A stretch of 25,916 nt of DNA from DASSJM01 sp049587975 (GCA_049587975.1 JBAVEY010000397.1:1-25916), one strand, 5' to 3'; numbered from the stretch's first letter, positions 1-7,230 are shown. The notes: a model not told the origin generated them from the letters alone. A program made the numbers and translations.

Positions 1-564
1 CTGCTGGCCGCGCTCGCGCTCGCCGCGGCCGCGCGCCTCGCGATCGGGGCCATCGAGATCCGCGTCCAGCCAGCCGTCGCGCCGTCGACGTCGCTCCCCC
101 CGGTCGAGCCGGACGTGCTCGGCGAGCCGCTGCCGGCCTCGCGGGCCGTGGCGCTCGCGGGCTTCGAGCCTTCCTTGCCGTCCGGGCCTCCACCCGACGA
201 GGTCTACGTGATCGACAGCCCGTTCGGCGACCCCGGCCTCGTCTACGCATGGCGGCCGAGCCCGACCTACCCCACGCTGCCCGGCACCGACTGGGGGCTC
301 GTGTTGATCGCGTTCCAGGGCGACGAGGAGATCGTGCTCAAGACGGTGCAACGCTTCGAGGACGTCCACGACGCCTCGGTCGACGGGGTCCGCGCCGCGT
401 GGATCCCGGTGCCCCACCTGCTCGACATCGAGACCGATCGCGGCACGCAGACGTTCTCCGTCGGCGGCAAGGTTCTGATCTGGCAGGTGGGCGACGTCAC
501 GTATCGGCTCGAGACCTCGCTCGACCGAGCCTCTGCGATCTCCGTGGCCGAGTCGGCCGGGTGA
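1..564 (+). CDS. membrane-anchored protein resembling the extracytoplasmic part of an anti-sigma factor (DUF4367-like), 5' partial
   Basis: The frame is open from base 1, so the N-terminus lies outside the window; 187 residues are visible, ending at TGA 562-564. The first ~20 visible residues are Ala/Leu-rich and read as a membrane helix. They are followed by a Pro-rich linker and an extracytoplasmic domain. The C-terminal end (WQVGDVTYRLETSLDRASAI) resembles the closing strand and 'iA.S' end of DUF4367 domains, which occur at the C-terminus of membrane anti-sigma factors and related outer-surface proteins. Any cytoplasmic zinc-finger part would be upstream. The family call is from memory of the motif and is tentative; that the gene is real (frame, codon bias) is well supported. 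Confidence 0.6.
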   Translation: MLAALALAAAARLAIGAIEIRVQPAVAPSTSLPPVEPDVLGEPLPASRAVALAGFEPSLPSGPPPDEVYVIDSPFGDPGLVYAWRPSPTYPTLPGTDWGLVLIAFQGDEEIVLKTVQRFEDVHDASVDGVRAAWIPVPHLLDIETDRGTQTFSVGGKVLIWQVGDVTYRLETSLDRASAISVAESAG

Positions 565-626
565 CGGAACCTCGGCCCGCCCGGCGGTGTAGAGGTCGCG
601 AGGAAAGCGTGCGGAAGGAGACCCCG

Positions 627-1190
627 ATGGCTCGTCGCACCGGTACCTTGATCTCGGCCGCGTTGCTCCTGCTCGTGATCGCGCCCGCGGCTCCCGCCGC
701 CGCCGGCGGCGGTTGCCACGCGGGTGTCACGCAGGGCGAAGGAGCCACCGTCGAGCTTGCGGAGGCGTGCTTCACGCCGACGACGCTCCAGATCGAGCCG
801 GGTGGCGCCGTGACGTTCGTGAACACGGATCCGATGGTCCACAACGTCGGCGGCAACCTCTGGGGTCACTTCGAGGATCTGGACCCGGGTGACGCGTTCA
901 CCGCGACGTTCGAGCAGCCGGGGATCTACCCGTACGCCTGCACCTACCACCCGGGCATGACCGGAGCGATCGTCGTCGGCGACGGGCTCGGCGTCGGCAA
1001 CGGCGAGACCGTCGCCGTGTCCTCGGACCCGATGTCGGAGCCGTCGCCCGTGGTCGAGGTCCGGACCGTCACCGAGCGGGCGAGCCGGGCGCCGATCACG
1101 GTGGGCTGGCTGGCCGGCGCGGCGATCGGCTTCGCCCTCGGTCTCGGGGCCGCGGTGCTGGTGCGCCGACGTGCTCGTCCGACCGCCTGA
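627..1190 (+). CDS. membrane-anchored cupredoxin (plastocyanin-like blue copper protein)
   Basis: 187 aa. The ATG at 627 is chosen because GGAAGGAG (613-620) sits 6 nt upstream and it opens a clean signal peptide (RR, then a Leu/Ala-rich core, AAA cleavage region near residue 26). The reading frame stays open upstream but overlaps the previous gene. The cupredoxin fold carries the type-1 copper ligands: His72 (in VHNVGG), Cys105, His108 and Met111 (ACTYHPGM). Cys30 and Cys48 could form a disulfide. After residue ~120 comes a Ser/Pro/Val linker, then a C-terminal helix (about 157-179) and RRRAR, so the domain is probably held on the outer face of the membrane. Such proteins carry electrons or bind copper; no redox partner is visible. 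It converges on pilT with 5 bp between stops. Confidence 0.9.
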   Translation: MARRTGTLISAALLLLVIAPAAPAAAGGGCHAGVTQGEGATVELAEACFTPTTLQIEPGGAVTFVNTDPMVHNVGGNLWGHFEDLDPGDAFTATFEQPGIYPYACTYHPGMTGAIVVGDGLGVGNGETVAVSSDPMSEPSPVVEVRTVTERASRAPITVGWLAGAAIGFALGLGAAVLVRRRARPTA

Positions 1191-1195
1191 CCCCG

Positions 1196-2284
1196 CTAGG
1201 CGGGGACCGCGATCCTCGCTTGCTGGAGCTGCAGCGTGAAGTCGTGCGGGTTCGACGAGGCCGCCATGGCGGACTCGACCGTCACCTGCTCGTTCTTCAC
1301 GAGCTCGAGCAGGCTCTGGTCGAACGTGCACATGCCGTAGTAGCCGCCGTCGCCGATCACGTCGTGGATCTCGGCCGTCTTGTCGGCGTCGGAGATGCGC
1401 TCGGCGATCCGGCCGGTGTTCACGAGGATCTCGTGACACGGGACCATCCCGCCGTCGAGTGCCGTAACCAGTCGCTGGCAGATGATCCCCTTGATGGCTC
1501 CCGCCAGCGTGAGCCGGATCTGGCTCTGCTGGGCCGGCGGGAAGAAGTCGACGACGCGGTTGACGGTCTCGGTCGCATCGACGGTGTGGAGGGTGGAGAG
1601 CACGAGGTGGCCGGTCTCGGCCGCCTGGAGCGCCGTCCGGACTGTCTCCGTGTCTCGCATCTCGCCGATCAGGATCACGTCCGGATCCTGCCGGAGCGCG
1701 GCTCGCAGAGCCGAGAGGAAACTCTCCGTGTCGTTGCCGACCTCGCGCTGGTTGATCGAGGCGACGTCGTCGCGGAACAGGACCTCGATCGGGTCCTCGA
1801 TCGTCACGATGTGGCTCTGACGCGTGTGGTTCAGATGCTCGATCATCGCGGCGAGGGTCGTGGTCTTGCCCGATCCGGTCGGGCCGGTGACGAGGACGAG
1901 CCCACGCTGCTCGTCGGCGAGCCGGCGGATCACGTCGGGCAGACCCATCTCCTCGAAGCTCGGGCCGCCGAACCGCAGCTTGCGGAGCACCGCCGAGATC
2001 GAGCCTCGCTGACGGAAGACGTTGACGCGGAACCGGCCGACGCCCGGGAGTGAGTAGGCGAAATCGACCTCGCCGGAGGCCTGGAGCCGCTCGACGCGCT
2101 CCGGCGGGACGATGGCCCGCCCGATGGCCTCCATCTCGTCGTGCGACAGGGGTGGACGTTGCAGAGGCAGGAGGGCCCCGGACTCCCGCATCTTCGGCGG
2201 GGTGCCGACCTTGACATGAAGGTCCGAGCCGTTGCGCTCGACCAGCAGGCGCAGCCAACCGTTGAATTCGTCCACGATCCCCAC
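1196..2284 (-). CDS. pilT: PilT-type twitching-motility / retraction ATPase
   Basis: About 362 aa from the GTG at 2284, the usual PilT length. The N-terminal PAS-like region starts with the typical 'lvernGSDLHvkvGtPP'. ATPase motifs follow in order: Walker A GPTGSGKTT (134-142), Asp box TIEDPIE (161-167), Walker B DVILIGEMRD (202-211) and His box TGHLVLSTLHT (224-234). The C-terminal AIRNLIRE-like motif of classical PilT is not recognisable; the equivalent reads IAERISDADK. PilT hexamers power pilus retraction at the inner membrane. No other pilus gene is in the window. The start is uncertain: GTG codons lie at 2284 and 2275, and the frame remains open to ATG 2440, with a strong AGGAGG at 2380-2385 placed 8 nt before an in-frame CTG (2371). 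Function is secure, start is not. Confidence 0.9.
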   Translation of the reverse strand: MGIVDEFNGWLRLLVERNGSDLHVKVGTPPKMRESGALLPLQRPPLSHDEMEAIGRAIVPPERVERLQASGEVDFAYSLPGVGRFRVNVFRQRGSISAVLRKLRFGGPSFEEMGLPDVIRRLADEQRGLVLVTGPTGSGKTTTLAAMIEHLNHTRQSHIVTIEDPIEVLFRDDVASINQREVGNDTESFLSALRAALRQDPDVILIGEMRDTETVRTALQAAETGHLVLSTLHTVDATETVNRVVDFFPPAQQSQIRLTLAGAIKGIICQRLVTALDGGMVPCHEILVNTGRIAERISDADKTAEIHDVIGDGGYYGMCTFDQSLLELVKNEQVTVESAMAASSNPHDFTLQLQQARIAVPA

Positions 2285-2368
2285 GCCCTCGCCCGCGAGG
2301 TGCACCGGGCGGTCGCCTGCGTGGTCCGCGGTCTGCGGATGTGCGTCGTTCGGCCGATCGGGGTCGAT

Positions 2369-2385
2369 CAGGTGACAAACCTCCT
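2369..2385 (-). promoter_or_regulatory. strong Shine-Dalgarno 8 nt before an in-frame CTG, alternative pilT start
   Basis: On the minus strand AGGAGG (2385-2380) is followed by TTTGTCAC and then CTG (2371-2369), in frame with pilT. No ATG, GTG or TTG lies at a normal distance in that frame. Starting here would add about 29 residues rich in Asp, His and Pro that do not look like part of a PilT N-terminus. It is either a real CTG start, a relic, or chance. Confidence 0.35.
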
Positions 2386-2421
2386 GAGAACGGTCCGGCG
2401 GATGGTCCGGGCCATAGGCCC

Positions 2422-2437
2422 GCCCGAGTGATCGGGC
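2422..2437. repeat. 6-bp inverted repeat (hairpin) between the HTH regulator and pilT
   Basis: GCCCGA-GTGA-TCGGGC forms a perfect 6-bp stem with a 4-nt loop. A second small hairpin, GGGCC-ATA-GGCCC, lies at 2409-2421. Both are just downstream of the minus-strand regulator (stop at 2455) and upstream of pilT. There is no U-tract. They may act as a weak terminator or structured leader. The heptamer GGTCCGG also occurs three times (2392, 2404, 2443). Confidence 0.35.
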
Positions 2438-2454
2438 CACGTGGTCCGGAATGA

Positions 2455-2468
2455 CTATCGGCCGATAG
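2455..2468. repeat. 14-bp perfect palindrome at the 3' end of the regulator gene
   Basis: CTATCGGCCGATAG is fully self-complementary and contains the TAG stop (complement of 2455-2457) and the last codons of the regulator. It could be a protein-binding site or part of a termination structure; no U-run follows on either strand. Confidence 0.45.
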
Positions 2469-3204
2469 GGCGGCTCGCCTGAGCCCTGGTGGGCCGTTCG
2501 GCCGCGACGCGACGGTCGTCGGGACCGGGCTCGCTGACCTCGAGGCGGCAGACCCCCCGCTCGGTGAGCGGCGTGAACGAGTCGAGCGACATGGGCGGTT
2601 CGAGGGCCGCCAGCATGCCCTCGACCAGGCCCTCATGGATCGAGCACACGAGCTCGCGATGGTCGTCCAGCAGTTCCCGGAAGGGGCAGTCGCGCAGGGT
2701 CACCTCCACCACGCCGTCGCTCGACCTACGGAACCGAGGATCGAACCCCGCCGAGTCCATCGCCTCCTGCAGGACCGCGAGGTTGTGCCGAGCCGCCGCG
2801 CGCGTGCCGGGCTTGGGGACCCCCCGCGCCGCGAGGTACCGGCCCCACTCGCGCGCGACCTCCGACGCACGGCCGCGCGCCCTGGCGCCGGTCGCGAGCC
2901 CGGCGAGGATCTCGGCGAGCAGGCGGAAGTCCCGGTTCTCGCGCTCGATCTGCTCGACCGCCACGTACAGGGTCTGCGGACGCCCGACCGTCGTGCCCTT
3001 GCGCACCTCGCGGCGCACCAGTCCGGCCTCCTCCAAGCGACGCAGATGTGGCCGGAGTGTGTTCGGATGAAGCGACAGGCGCATCGAGAGCTCGCGGACG
3101 GACACCGGTCGACCGGACAGACCGAGGTACCGGTACAGTCGGAACCGGGTGTCGTCGGCCAGGGCCTTGTGGATCTCGAGTGGGCTCGGCTCACGGACGG
3201 GCAA
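2455..3204 (-). CDS. ArsR/SufR-like winged-HTH transcriptional regulator with Cys-rich C-terminus
   Basis: 249 aa. The start is TTG at 3204: GAGGAG (3211-3216) is 6 nt upstream, whereas the nearby ATG at 3208 reads only four codons to a stop in another frame. Residues ~10-80 are a winged HTH (IHKALADDTRFRLYRYL, then LSLHPNTLRPHLRRLEEAGL, wing to ~80). The C-terminal half holds three cysteines, Cys173, Cys187 and Cys219, with His190, in the pattern DCPF...VCSIHEGL...VCRL. SufR-type regulators use three C-terminal cysteines to hold an Fe-S cluster and repress suf genes. Divergent transcription from an Fe-S carrier gene 145 bp away fits this. The SufR label is inference; the HTH regulator call is firm. 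Confidence 0.8.
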   Translation of the reverse strand: MPVREPSPLEIHKALADDTRFRLYRYLGLSGRPVSVRELSMRLSLHPNTLRPHLRRLEEAGLVRREVRKGTTVGRPQTLYVAVEQIERENRDFRLLAEILAGLATGARARGRASEVAREWGRYLAARGVPKPGTRAAARHNLAVLQEAMDSAGFDPRFRRSSDGVVEVTLRDCPFRELLDDHRELVCSIHEGLVEGMLAALEPPMSLDSFTPLTERGVCRLEVSEPGPDDRRVAAERPTRAQASRPIGR

Positions 3205-3276
3205 TCATGGCTCCTCGCGTTCGACGGGACGGGCGTTCGTCGACGCCCGGGAGCCCCGGACGTACCATGGGAGAAC

Positions 3277-3294
3277 GCACGGTTCGCACCGTGC
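3277..3294. promoter_or_regulatory. 18-bp inverted repeat, candidate operator between the regulator and mrp
   Basis: GCACGGT-TCGC-ACCGTGC has perfect 7-bp arms around a 4-nt centre. It sits in the 145-bp divergent intergenic region, and a possible -10 (GATAAT, 3302-3307) for mrp follows 7 bp downstream, so a bound protein would block that promoter. The HTH regulator transcribed away from it is the obvious candidate binder. Confidence 0.5.
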
Positions 3295-3349
3295 CAAACA
3301 GGATAATCCGAGGCCCCAGACCCGAGCAGGCATCCGAGGAGGTCACCCC

Positions 3350-4501
3350 TTGATCACCAAGGACCAGGTCCGAGCGGCGCTGCGGTCGGTCAACGATCCC
3401 GAGATCGGCCGGCCGATCGAGGACATCGGCATGCTCCGCGACATCGAGGTCCTCGAGCGCGGCCTCGTCCGGGTCCACGTGCTCATCACGATCGAGGGCT
3501 GTCCCCTCAAGGACCGGATCACGAGCGACGTCACCCAGGCGCTCGCGCCGCTCGAAGGGGTCGAACGCGTGGAGGTCGCGCTGTCGCCGATGAGCGAGGA
3601 GCAGCGGGCATCCCTGGTCGCCACCCTGCGGGGTGGGTCCGCCCCGCAGCAGCAACCGACGTTCTTCACGGGCTCGGACACGACCGTGATCGCGGTGGCC
3701 TCGGGCAAGGGCGGTGTCGGCAAGTCCAGCGTCACGGTGAACCTGGCGTGCGCCCTGGCGGCCGAGGGGCATCGGGTGGGCGTGCTCGACGCCGACGTCT
3801 GGGGGTTCAGCGTCCCACGGATGATGGGGGTGACCGGCAAGCCGGTCGGGTTCAACGACATGATCCTGCCGCTCGAGTCCCACGGCGTGAAGGTCATCTC
3901 GATGGGCTTCTTCGTGCCGGAGGAGACGCCGGTGATCTGGCGCGGCCCGATGCTGCACAAGGCGATCGAGCAGTTCCTCGGCGACGTGTACTGGGGGGAT
4001 CTGGACTTCCTGCTCTGCGACCTGCCACCGGGGACCGGCGACGTCTCGATCAGTCTCGCCTCGTTCCTGCCCGGCGCGTCGATGCTCGTGGTCACCACGC
4101 CGCAGGAGGCCGCACGCAAGGTGGCCGAACGCGCGGGGAAGATGGCCGAACGGACCAACCTCCGACCGATCGGCGTGATCGAGAACATGTCGTGGTTCGT
4201 CTGCCCGCACTGCGGCGAGCGCACCCCGATCTTCGGTCAGGGCGGCGGCGGCGAGGCGGCCGAGACGCTGGGCGTGCCGCTGTTCGCGCAGGTTCCGCTC
4301 GAGCCCGCGGTGCGCGAGGGCGGGGACGACGGCGCGCCGATCGTGGTGACCGACCCCGACTCACCGGCGGGCGAGGCCCTGCGTCGGGCCGCACGCGACC
4401 TGGCGAACTCGACGCGCTCGAAGGTGGGCAAGCCGCTCCCGCTGATGTCTCCGCCCGGCGCTCCCGTGGTGGCCGGCGGCCACCACGGCCACGCGCACTG
4501 A
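3350..4501 (+). CDS. mrp: Mrp/ApbC/NBP35-family Fe-S cluster carrier P-loop ATPase
   Basis: 383 aa from TTG 3350, chosen because GAGGAGG (3336-3342) is 7 nt upstream and it starts exactly at the MIP18/DUF59 domain (residues 1-~90: VRAALRSVNDPEIGRPI...; Cys51 in EGCPLKD). The ParA/MinD-type ATPase follows, with deviant Walker A ASGKGGVGKSS (117-127) and DLPPGTGD (224-231). The Cys pair CPHC (285-288) is the one that holds the bridging Fe-S cluster in Mrp proteins. The C-terminus ends in a short His-rich tail (GGHHGHAH). These proteins store or deliver Fe-S clusters in the cytosol. It probably responds to the divergent SufR-like regulator. The frame stays open upstream of 3350, but that part is the intergenic promoter region. 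Confidence 0.95.
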   Translation: MITKDQVRAALRSVNDPEIGRPIEDIGMLRDIEVLERGLVRVHVLITIEGCPLKDRITSDVTQALAPLEGVERVEVALSPMSEEQRASLVATLRGGSAPQQQPTFFTGSDTTVIAVASGKGGVGKSSVTVNLACALAAEGHRVGVLDADVWGFSVPRMMGVTGKPVGFNDMILPLESHGVKVISMGFFVPEETPVIWRGPMLHKAIEQFLGDVYWGDLDFLLCDLPPGTGDVSISLASFLPGASMLVVTTPQEAARKVAERAGKMAERTNLRPIGVIENMSWFVCPHCGERTPIFGQGGGGEAAETLGVPLFAQVPLEPAVREGGDDGAPIVVTDPDSPAGEALRRAARDLANSTRSKVGKPLPLMSPPGAPVVAGGHHGHAH

Positions 4502-4667
4502 CTTCACCCAACTCCGAGAGCGCGTCAGAGGGCTGCCGTAGGCTTGTCGGTGTATGCCGAACCTCTAGACGACATCCGTTCCACGGGCGAAGGTCACCTC
4601 GGCATGAGACCCACGGAATCACAGACGTGGGATCCCAGTCCAGCCGGGGACCATCCCAGCCCTGCTG
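4502..4667. other. intergenic region between convergent mrp and the lgt-linked unknown gene
   Basis: 166 bp without a convincing gene. On the plus strand a TAGGCT box (4539-4544) precedes a GTG (4550) that opens a 63-codon frame running into the neighbouring gene; its codon third positions are not GC-rich, so I do not call it. An inverted repeat CCCACG-N10-CGTGGG (4610-4631) could be a terminator stem for either converging gene; no U-tract follows. Confidence 0.4.
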
Positions 4668-5360
4668 TCAAGCGGGATAGACGTTTCCCATCTCGAGGAT
4701 GTGCCAGCCGACTTCCGTTCGACCGAAGGCGAGAGCGCTGACGCCCCACCCGAGCCTCGCGATCTCGGAGGCTCGCTGCGGAACGAGGACCGGTCCGATC
4801 TCCCCCAGTTCGCTCCGGAACCAGAGTCGCCCCTGCTCGATGCGGGAGATCTCGGCGACGTCGGTCTCCCAGTCGGCGAATTCCAGGACGGCGTCGTGGT
4901 CGACCTCCTCGCCAGAGGCGTACAGGACCGCCGACAGCTCCTCGGCAAGCGGGAGGTCGCGGGCGGCGGCTGTGGCGAGCTCTTGTGCTCCATCCGCAAC
5001 TCGCGGATCGACATACCCCTTGTCGACCAGCCACGTCGTGAGATCCCCGCAGACCGGTCCAGCGGCCGGAACCGCCTCCGGCGGACCGAGCACCTTGCGG
5101 ATCACGAACCAGTGCAGGAACCCGTCGAGGCCCTCGAGGATCCGATCGGACCCGAACAGGTTGCAGAACGACCCTGATTCCTCGTCGGCGTCGAAACGCC
5201 TCTGCCAGAAGGCTCGTTCCGCCGCCGAGAGCAGGTCGTGCCCATACCCGTCGAGGTAGGACCGGTACAGCTCGACGACGTTCTCGCGTTCGCCGGTGGC
5301 GCTGCCCTCTGCGACGAAGCGATCGAGCACGTCGTTGATGGATGGCGAGGCCGGCTTCAC
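4668..5360 (-). CDS. uncharacterised protein translationally coupled to lgt
   Basis: 230 aa. GTG at 5360 overlaps the lgt stop as GTGA (5357-5360), with GAGG about 10 nt upstream inside lgt, so it is read as the second gene of the lgt transcript. No signal peptide or membrane helix is visible, so it is likely cytosolic. The protein is acidic and mostly helical in appearance in the first two thirds (LYRSYLDGYGHDLLSAAERA; SDRILEGLDGFLHWFVIRKV). The C-terminal ~50 residues look beta-rich, ending in EVGWHILEMGNVYPA. I do not recognise a family. Codon third positions appear less GC-biased than in neighbours, so recent acquisition is possible. Confidence 0.75.
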   Translation of the reverse strand: MKPASPSINDVLDRFVAEGSATGERENVVELYRSYLDGYGHDLLSAAERAFWQRRFDADEESGSFCNLFGSDRILEGLDGFLHWFVIRKVLGPPEAVPAAGPVCGDLTTWLVDKGYVDPRVADGAQELATAAARDLPLAEELSAVLYASGEEVDHDAVLEFADWETDVAEISRIEQGRLWFRSELGEIGPVLVPQRASEIARLGWGVSALAFGRTEVGWHILEMGNVYPA

Positions 5361-6283
5361 GTCTGTGCGACCTCGGGTTGTTCGGCTTCGACCGGAGGCT
5401 CCTTCCGACGCCTCGAGCCGATCGCCCACGAGATCAGGGTGACGATGCAGATCAGGGAGACGGTGAGCCCCGTCCACTGGCTGCCGGTCAGCCCGAACAC
5501 CCGCTTGTCCACGCGCAGGAAGTCCTCGAGCACGCGGGTGGCCCCGTAGACGGCGCCGAACACGAGGGTCAGGATGCCGAGGCGCCGGGGTGCCCTCGAC
5601 AGCGTGTACAGGACGAGGAACAGGCAGGTGGCGAAGAACATGTCGTACAGGGCGGTCTGGTGGACGCCGACGCCCGCGCCCAGGAGCTCGCCGGTGCGCG
5701 AGGTCAGGCGCGCGGCTTGGTGCGTGATCGTGAGCACCTGGCCGGCCTCCAGCGTGCCCCGGCAGGTGCCGGCCGCGCACGTGAAGCCCGACAGGTTGCC
5801 GCCCTCGTACTGGAACGCGAGCAGCCAGCTCGTCGGCTTGCCGAGGTGGTCGCCGATGATCAGGTCACCGATCCGGCCGAACGCGATGCCGAACGCCAGC
5901 CCGATCACCGCCCCGTCCATCACCTGGAAGAACGAGTAGTGGTATTTGCGGAACAGCGGGATGTTGATCAACACCGCGCCCGCGATCCCACCGAGCAGGG
6001 TCAGTCCCCCGTTCCACAGCGCGAGCATGTCCGCCACTCCGTCGAACTCGGAGAAGTGACCGATCACGTAGAACAGGCGGGCACCGATGATCGTGCCGAT
6101 CAGCGCCCAGAACACCATCGTGTTGATGTGCTCGACGCTCACGCCACGCTTCGGACCCTCGTGCTGCAAGATCCAGGCGCCGAACAGGAACCCCACGGCG
6201 ATCCCGATGCCGTGGGGGCTGATCGCGAAGTCGCCGAACAGGTGGATGCGATCGAGGACCGGCCAGCCGATCGAGGCGAGCAC
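5357..6283 (-). CDS. lgt: prolipoprotein diacylglyceryl transferase family protein (divergent Lgt)
   Basis: 308 aa with about seven membrane helices. Lgt moves a diacylglyceryl group from phosphatidylglycerol to the lipobox Cys of prolipoproteins in the membrane. Visible family features are ISPHGIGIAVGF near residue 21, ALWNGGLTLLGGIAG (88-102), GRIGDLIIGDHLG (136-148) and TRVLEDFLR (249-257), with Arg137, Arg250 and Arg257 in place. In the signature that usually reads GR.GNF.NgE..G, the Asn is Asp140 and the Glu is Asp145. It is therefore an outlying member whose activity is not certain. It starts at GTG 6283, 6 nt after a TAGACT box; an in-frame TAG at 6293-6295 excludes a longer protein. 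The gene downstream overlaps by 4 bp. Confidence 0.85.
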   Translation of the reverse strand: MLASIGWPVLDRIHLFGDFAISPHGIGIAVGFLFGAWILQHEGPKRGVSVEHINTMVFWALIGTIIGARLFYVIGHFSEFDGVADMLALWNGGLTLLGGIAGAVLINIPLFRKYHYSFFQVMDGAVIGLAFGIAFGRIGDLIIGDHLGKPTSWLLAFQYEGGNLSGFTCAAGTCRGTLEAGQVLTITHQAARLTSRTGELLGAGVGVHQTALYDMFFATCLFLVLYTLSRAPRRLGILTLVFGAVYGATRVLEDFLRVDKRVFGLTGSQWTGLTVSLICIVTLISWAIGSRRRKEPPVEAEQPEVAQT

Positions 6284-6289
6284 GAACCG

Positions 6290-6295
6290 AGTCTA
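6290..6295 (-). promoter_or_regulatory. TAGACT -10 box for lgt, leaderless type
   Basis: TAGACT reads on the minus strand 6295-6290, followed by 6 nt (CGGTTC) and the GTG start of lgt at 6283. No Shine-Dalgarno is present. This matches the TANNNT leaderless promoters known from Actinobacteria. Confidence 0.55.
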
Positions 6296-6871
6296 ATGGC
6301 ACCTGAGCGGGTCGCTGGTGGAGACTGCTCTCCGAGCCGCCGGCCACGTCGGAGGGGTAGTGCACGCCGGCGTAGACGCGCGAGGCTCCGATCGTCGCCG
6401 CCAGGCCGTCGAGCGCCGCGCGGGCGGCGAGACCCGTGCCCATGTCCTTCGACGTGACGGTGAGGAACGACAGCAGGACGGCAGGGTGACTGCTCGGCCA
6501 CGAGCTGCCGTTCGGGCGGCCGATGCGCAGGGTCATGCCCTCGAGGCTCGCGTCGTACGGCCGGGGGCGAGCGAACACGCGCTTCAGTCCCTGCCCGGCG
6601 AGCCACGTGACGGACGCGGCGGCGAGGCCGCGACCCGCCGCCTTGCGGTGACCCGCCGCCGCGAGCACGGCCGCGGCCCCGACCGACGCCCAGATCGAGC
6701 CGAGCTCGGTCACGCCCCGGAAGAACCGATCGGCGACCTGCCCCGGTCCCGGTTGCCTCGGCCGAACGCCTGGACGTCGAGCTCGCGACCCGGTCCCGCC
6801 GATGTCCACACCCGCACGGCGAGAGCGGCACCGCCGAGGGCCGCGGCTCGAAGGACCGAACGTGCTCCCAC
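6293..6871 (-). pseudogene. PAP2-superfamily phosphatase gene broken across two frames
   Basis: The middle of the gene reads as a PAP2 phosphatase: GLKRVFARPRP (KxxxxxxRP), SSWPSSHPA (PSGH-like) and SRVYAGVHYPSDVAGG (SRxxxxxHxxxD). Its natural N-terminus is in another frame, ending ...GRELDVQAFGRGNR (minus strand, to ~6750), and joins the middle if one G is restored in the G-runs at 6742-6751. After DVAGG the middle frame has no stop and would run 140 codons antiframe through lgt. Skipping one base near 6330-6345 returns to the first frame and ends at TAG 6295-6293, 9 bp before lgt. From GTG 6871 to that TAG is 579 bp, an exact multiple of three (192 aa), as expected for one missing and one extra base. 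Either sequence errors or a true pseudogene. Start at GTG 6871 is tentative. Confidence 0.7.
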
Positions 6872-6918
6872 GCCGAGGATGATGCGAGAATCCGGCGAGG
6901 GCGTCACGGAGGCGGCCG

Positions 6919-7230
6919 ATGCGACGGGAGGGCGACGACTACGGGCCGCCGAAGGATCCGGGCGGGGGCCGGACCGAACCCACCCCGACACCTCGCTCGG
7001 GGATCTCGCTCCGCCAGGTCGTCATCGCGGTCCTCGCGGTCCTGCTGATCGCCTTCGGCATCGCCAACTTCGAGACGGTGGACGTCAACTTCCTGCTGTT
7101 CGACACGCAGGCACGGCTGGTCACCGTGATCGTGGTCGCGGCCGGGCTCGGGTTCGTGATCGGGTACTTCGTCGGCCGGCCGGGACGGCTGCAGCGCAAG
7201 TACCTCAAGGAACGCGACCGCGAGGACTAG
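6919..7230 (+). CDS. LapA-domain (DUF1049) small membrane protein
   Basis: 103 aa. ATG 6919 has GGAGG (6908-6912) 6 nt upstream. A charged Pro/Gly-rich cytoplasmic N-terminus (1-30) is followed by a first helix (~33-50), the family core FGIANFETVDVNFLLFDTQA, a second helix (~66-86) and a basic tail GRPGRLQRKYLKERDRED. LapA-domain proteins are small two-helix membrane proteins; in Gram-negative bacteria they take part in LPS assembly, in Actinobacteria the role is unknown. It is divergent from the PAP2/lgt unit. Its TAG stop shares the palindrome CTAG (7227-7230) with the stop of the opposing SRPBCC gene. Confidence 0.85.
   Translation: MRREGDDYGPPKDPGGGRTEPTPTPRSGISLRQVVIAVLAVLLIAFGIANFETVDVNFLLFDTQARLVTVIVVAAGLGFVIGYFVGRPGRLQRKYLKERDRED

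Noticed and set aside
249..626. N-terminal extension of the cupredoxin frame
   Set aside because: Overlaps the preceding gene out of frame and lacks a signal peptide; ATG 627 has a good ribosome site and signal sequence.
3206..3208. ATG as regulator start
   Set aside because: Out of frame with the HTH protein; reads only a few codons to a stop. TTG 3204 has the correct ribosome-site distance.
4544..4741. Small plus-strand ORF after mrp
   Set aside because: Weak codon bias, no homology recognised and it overlaps the 3' end of the opposite gene.
5865..6350. PAP2 protein with a 140-residue C-terminal extension across lgt
   Set aside because: The extension is Arg-rich antiframe translation of lgt; a frameshift is the simpler explanation.
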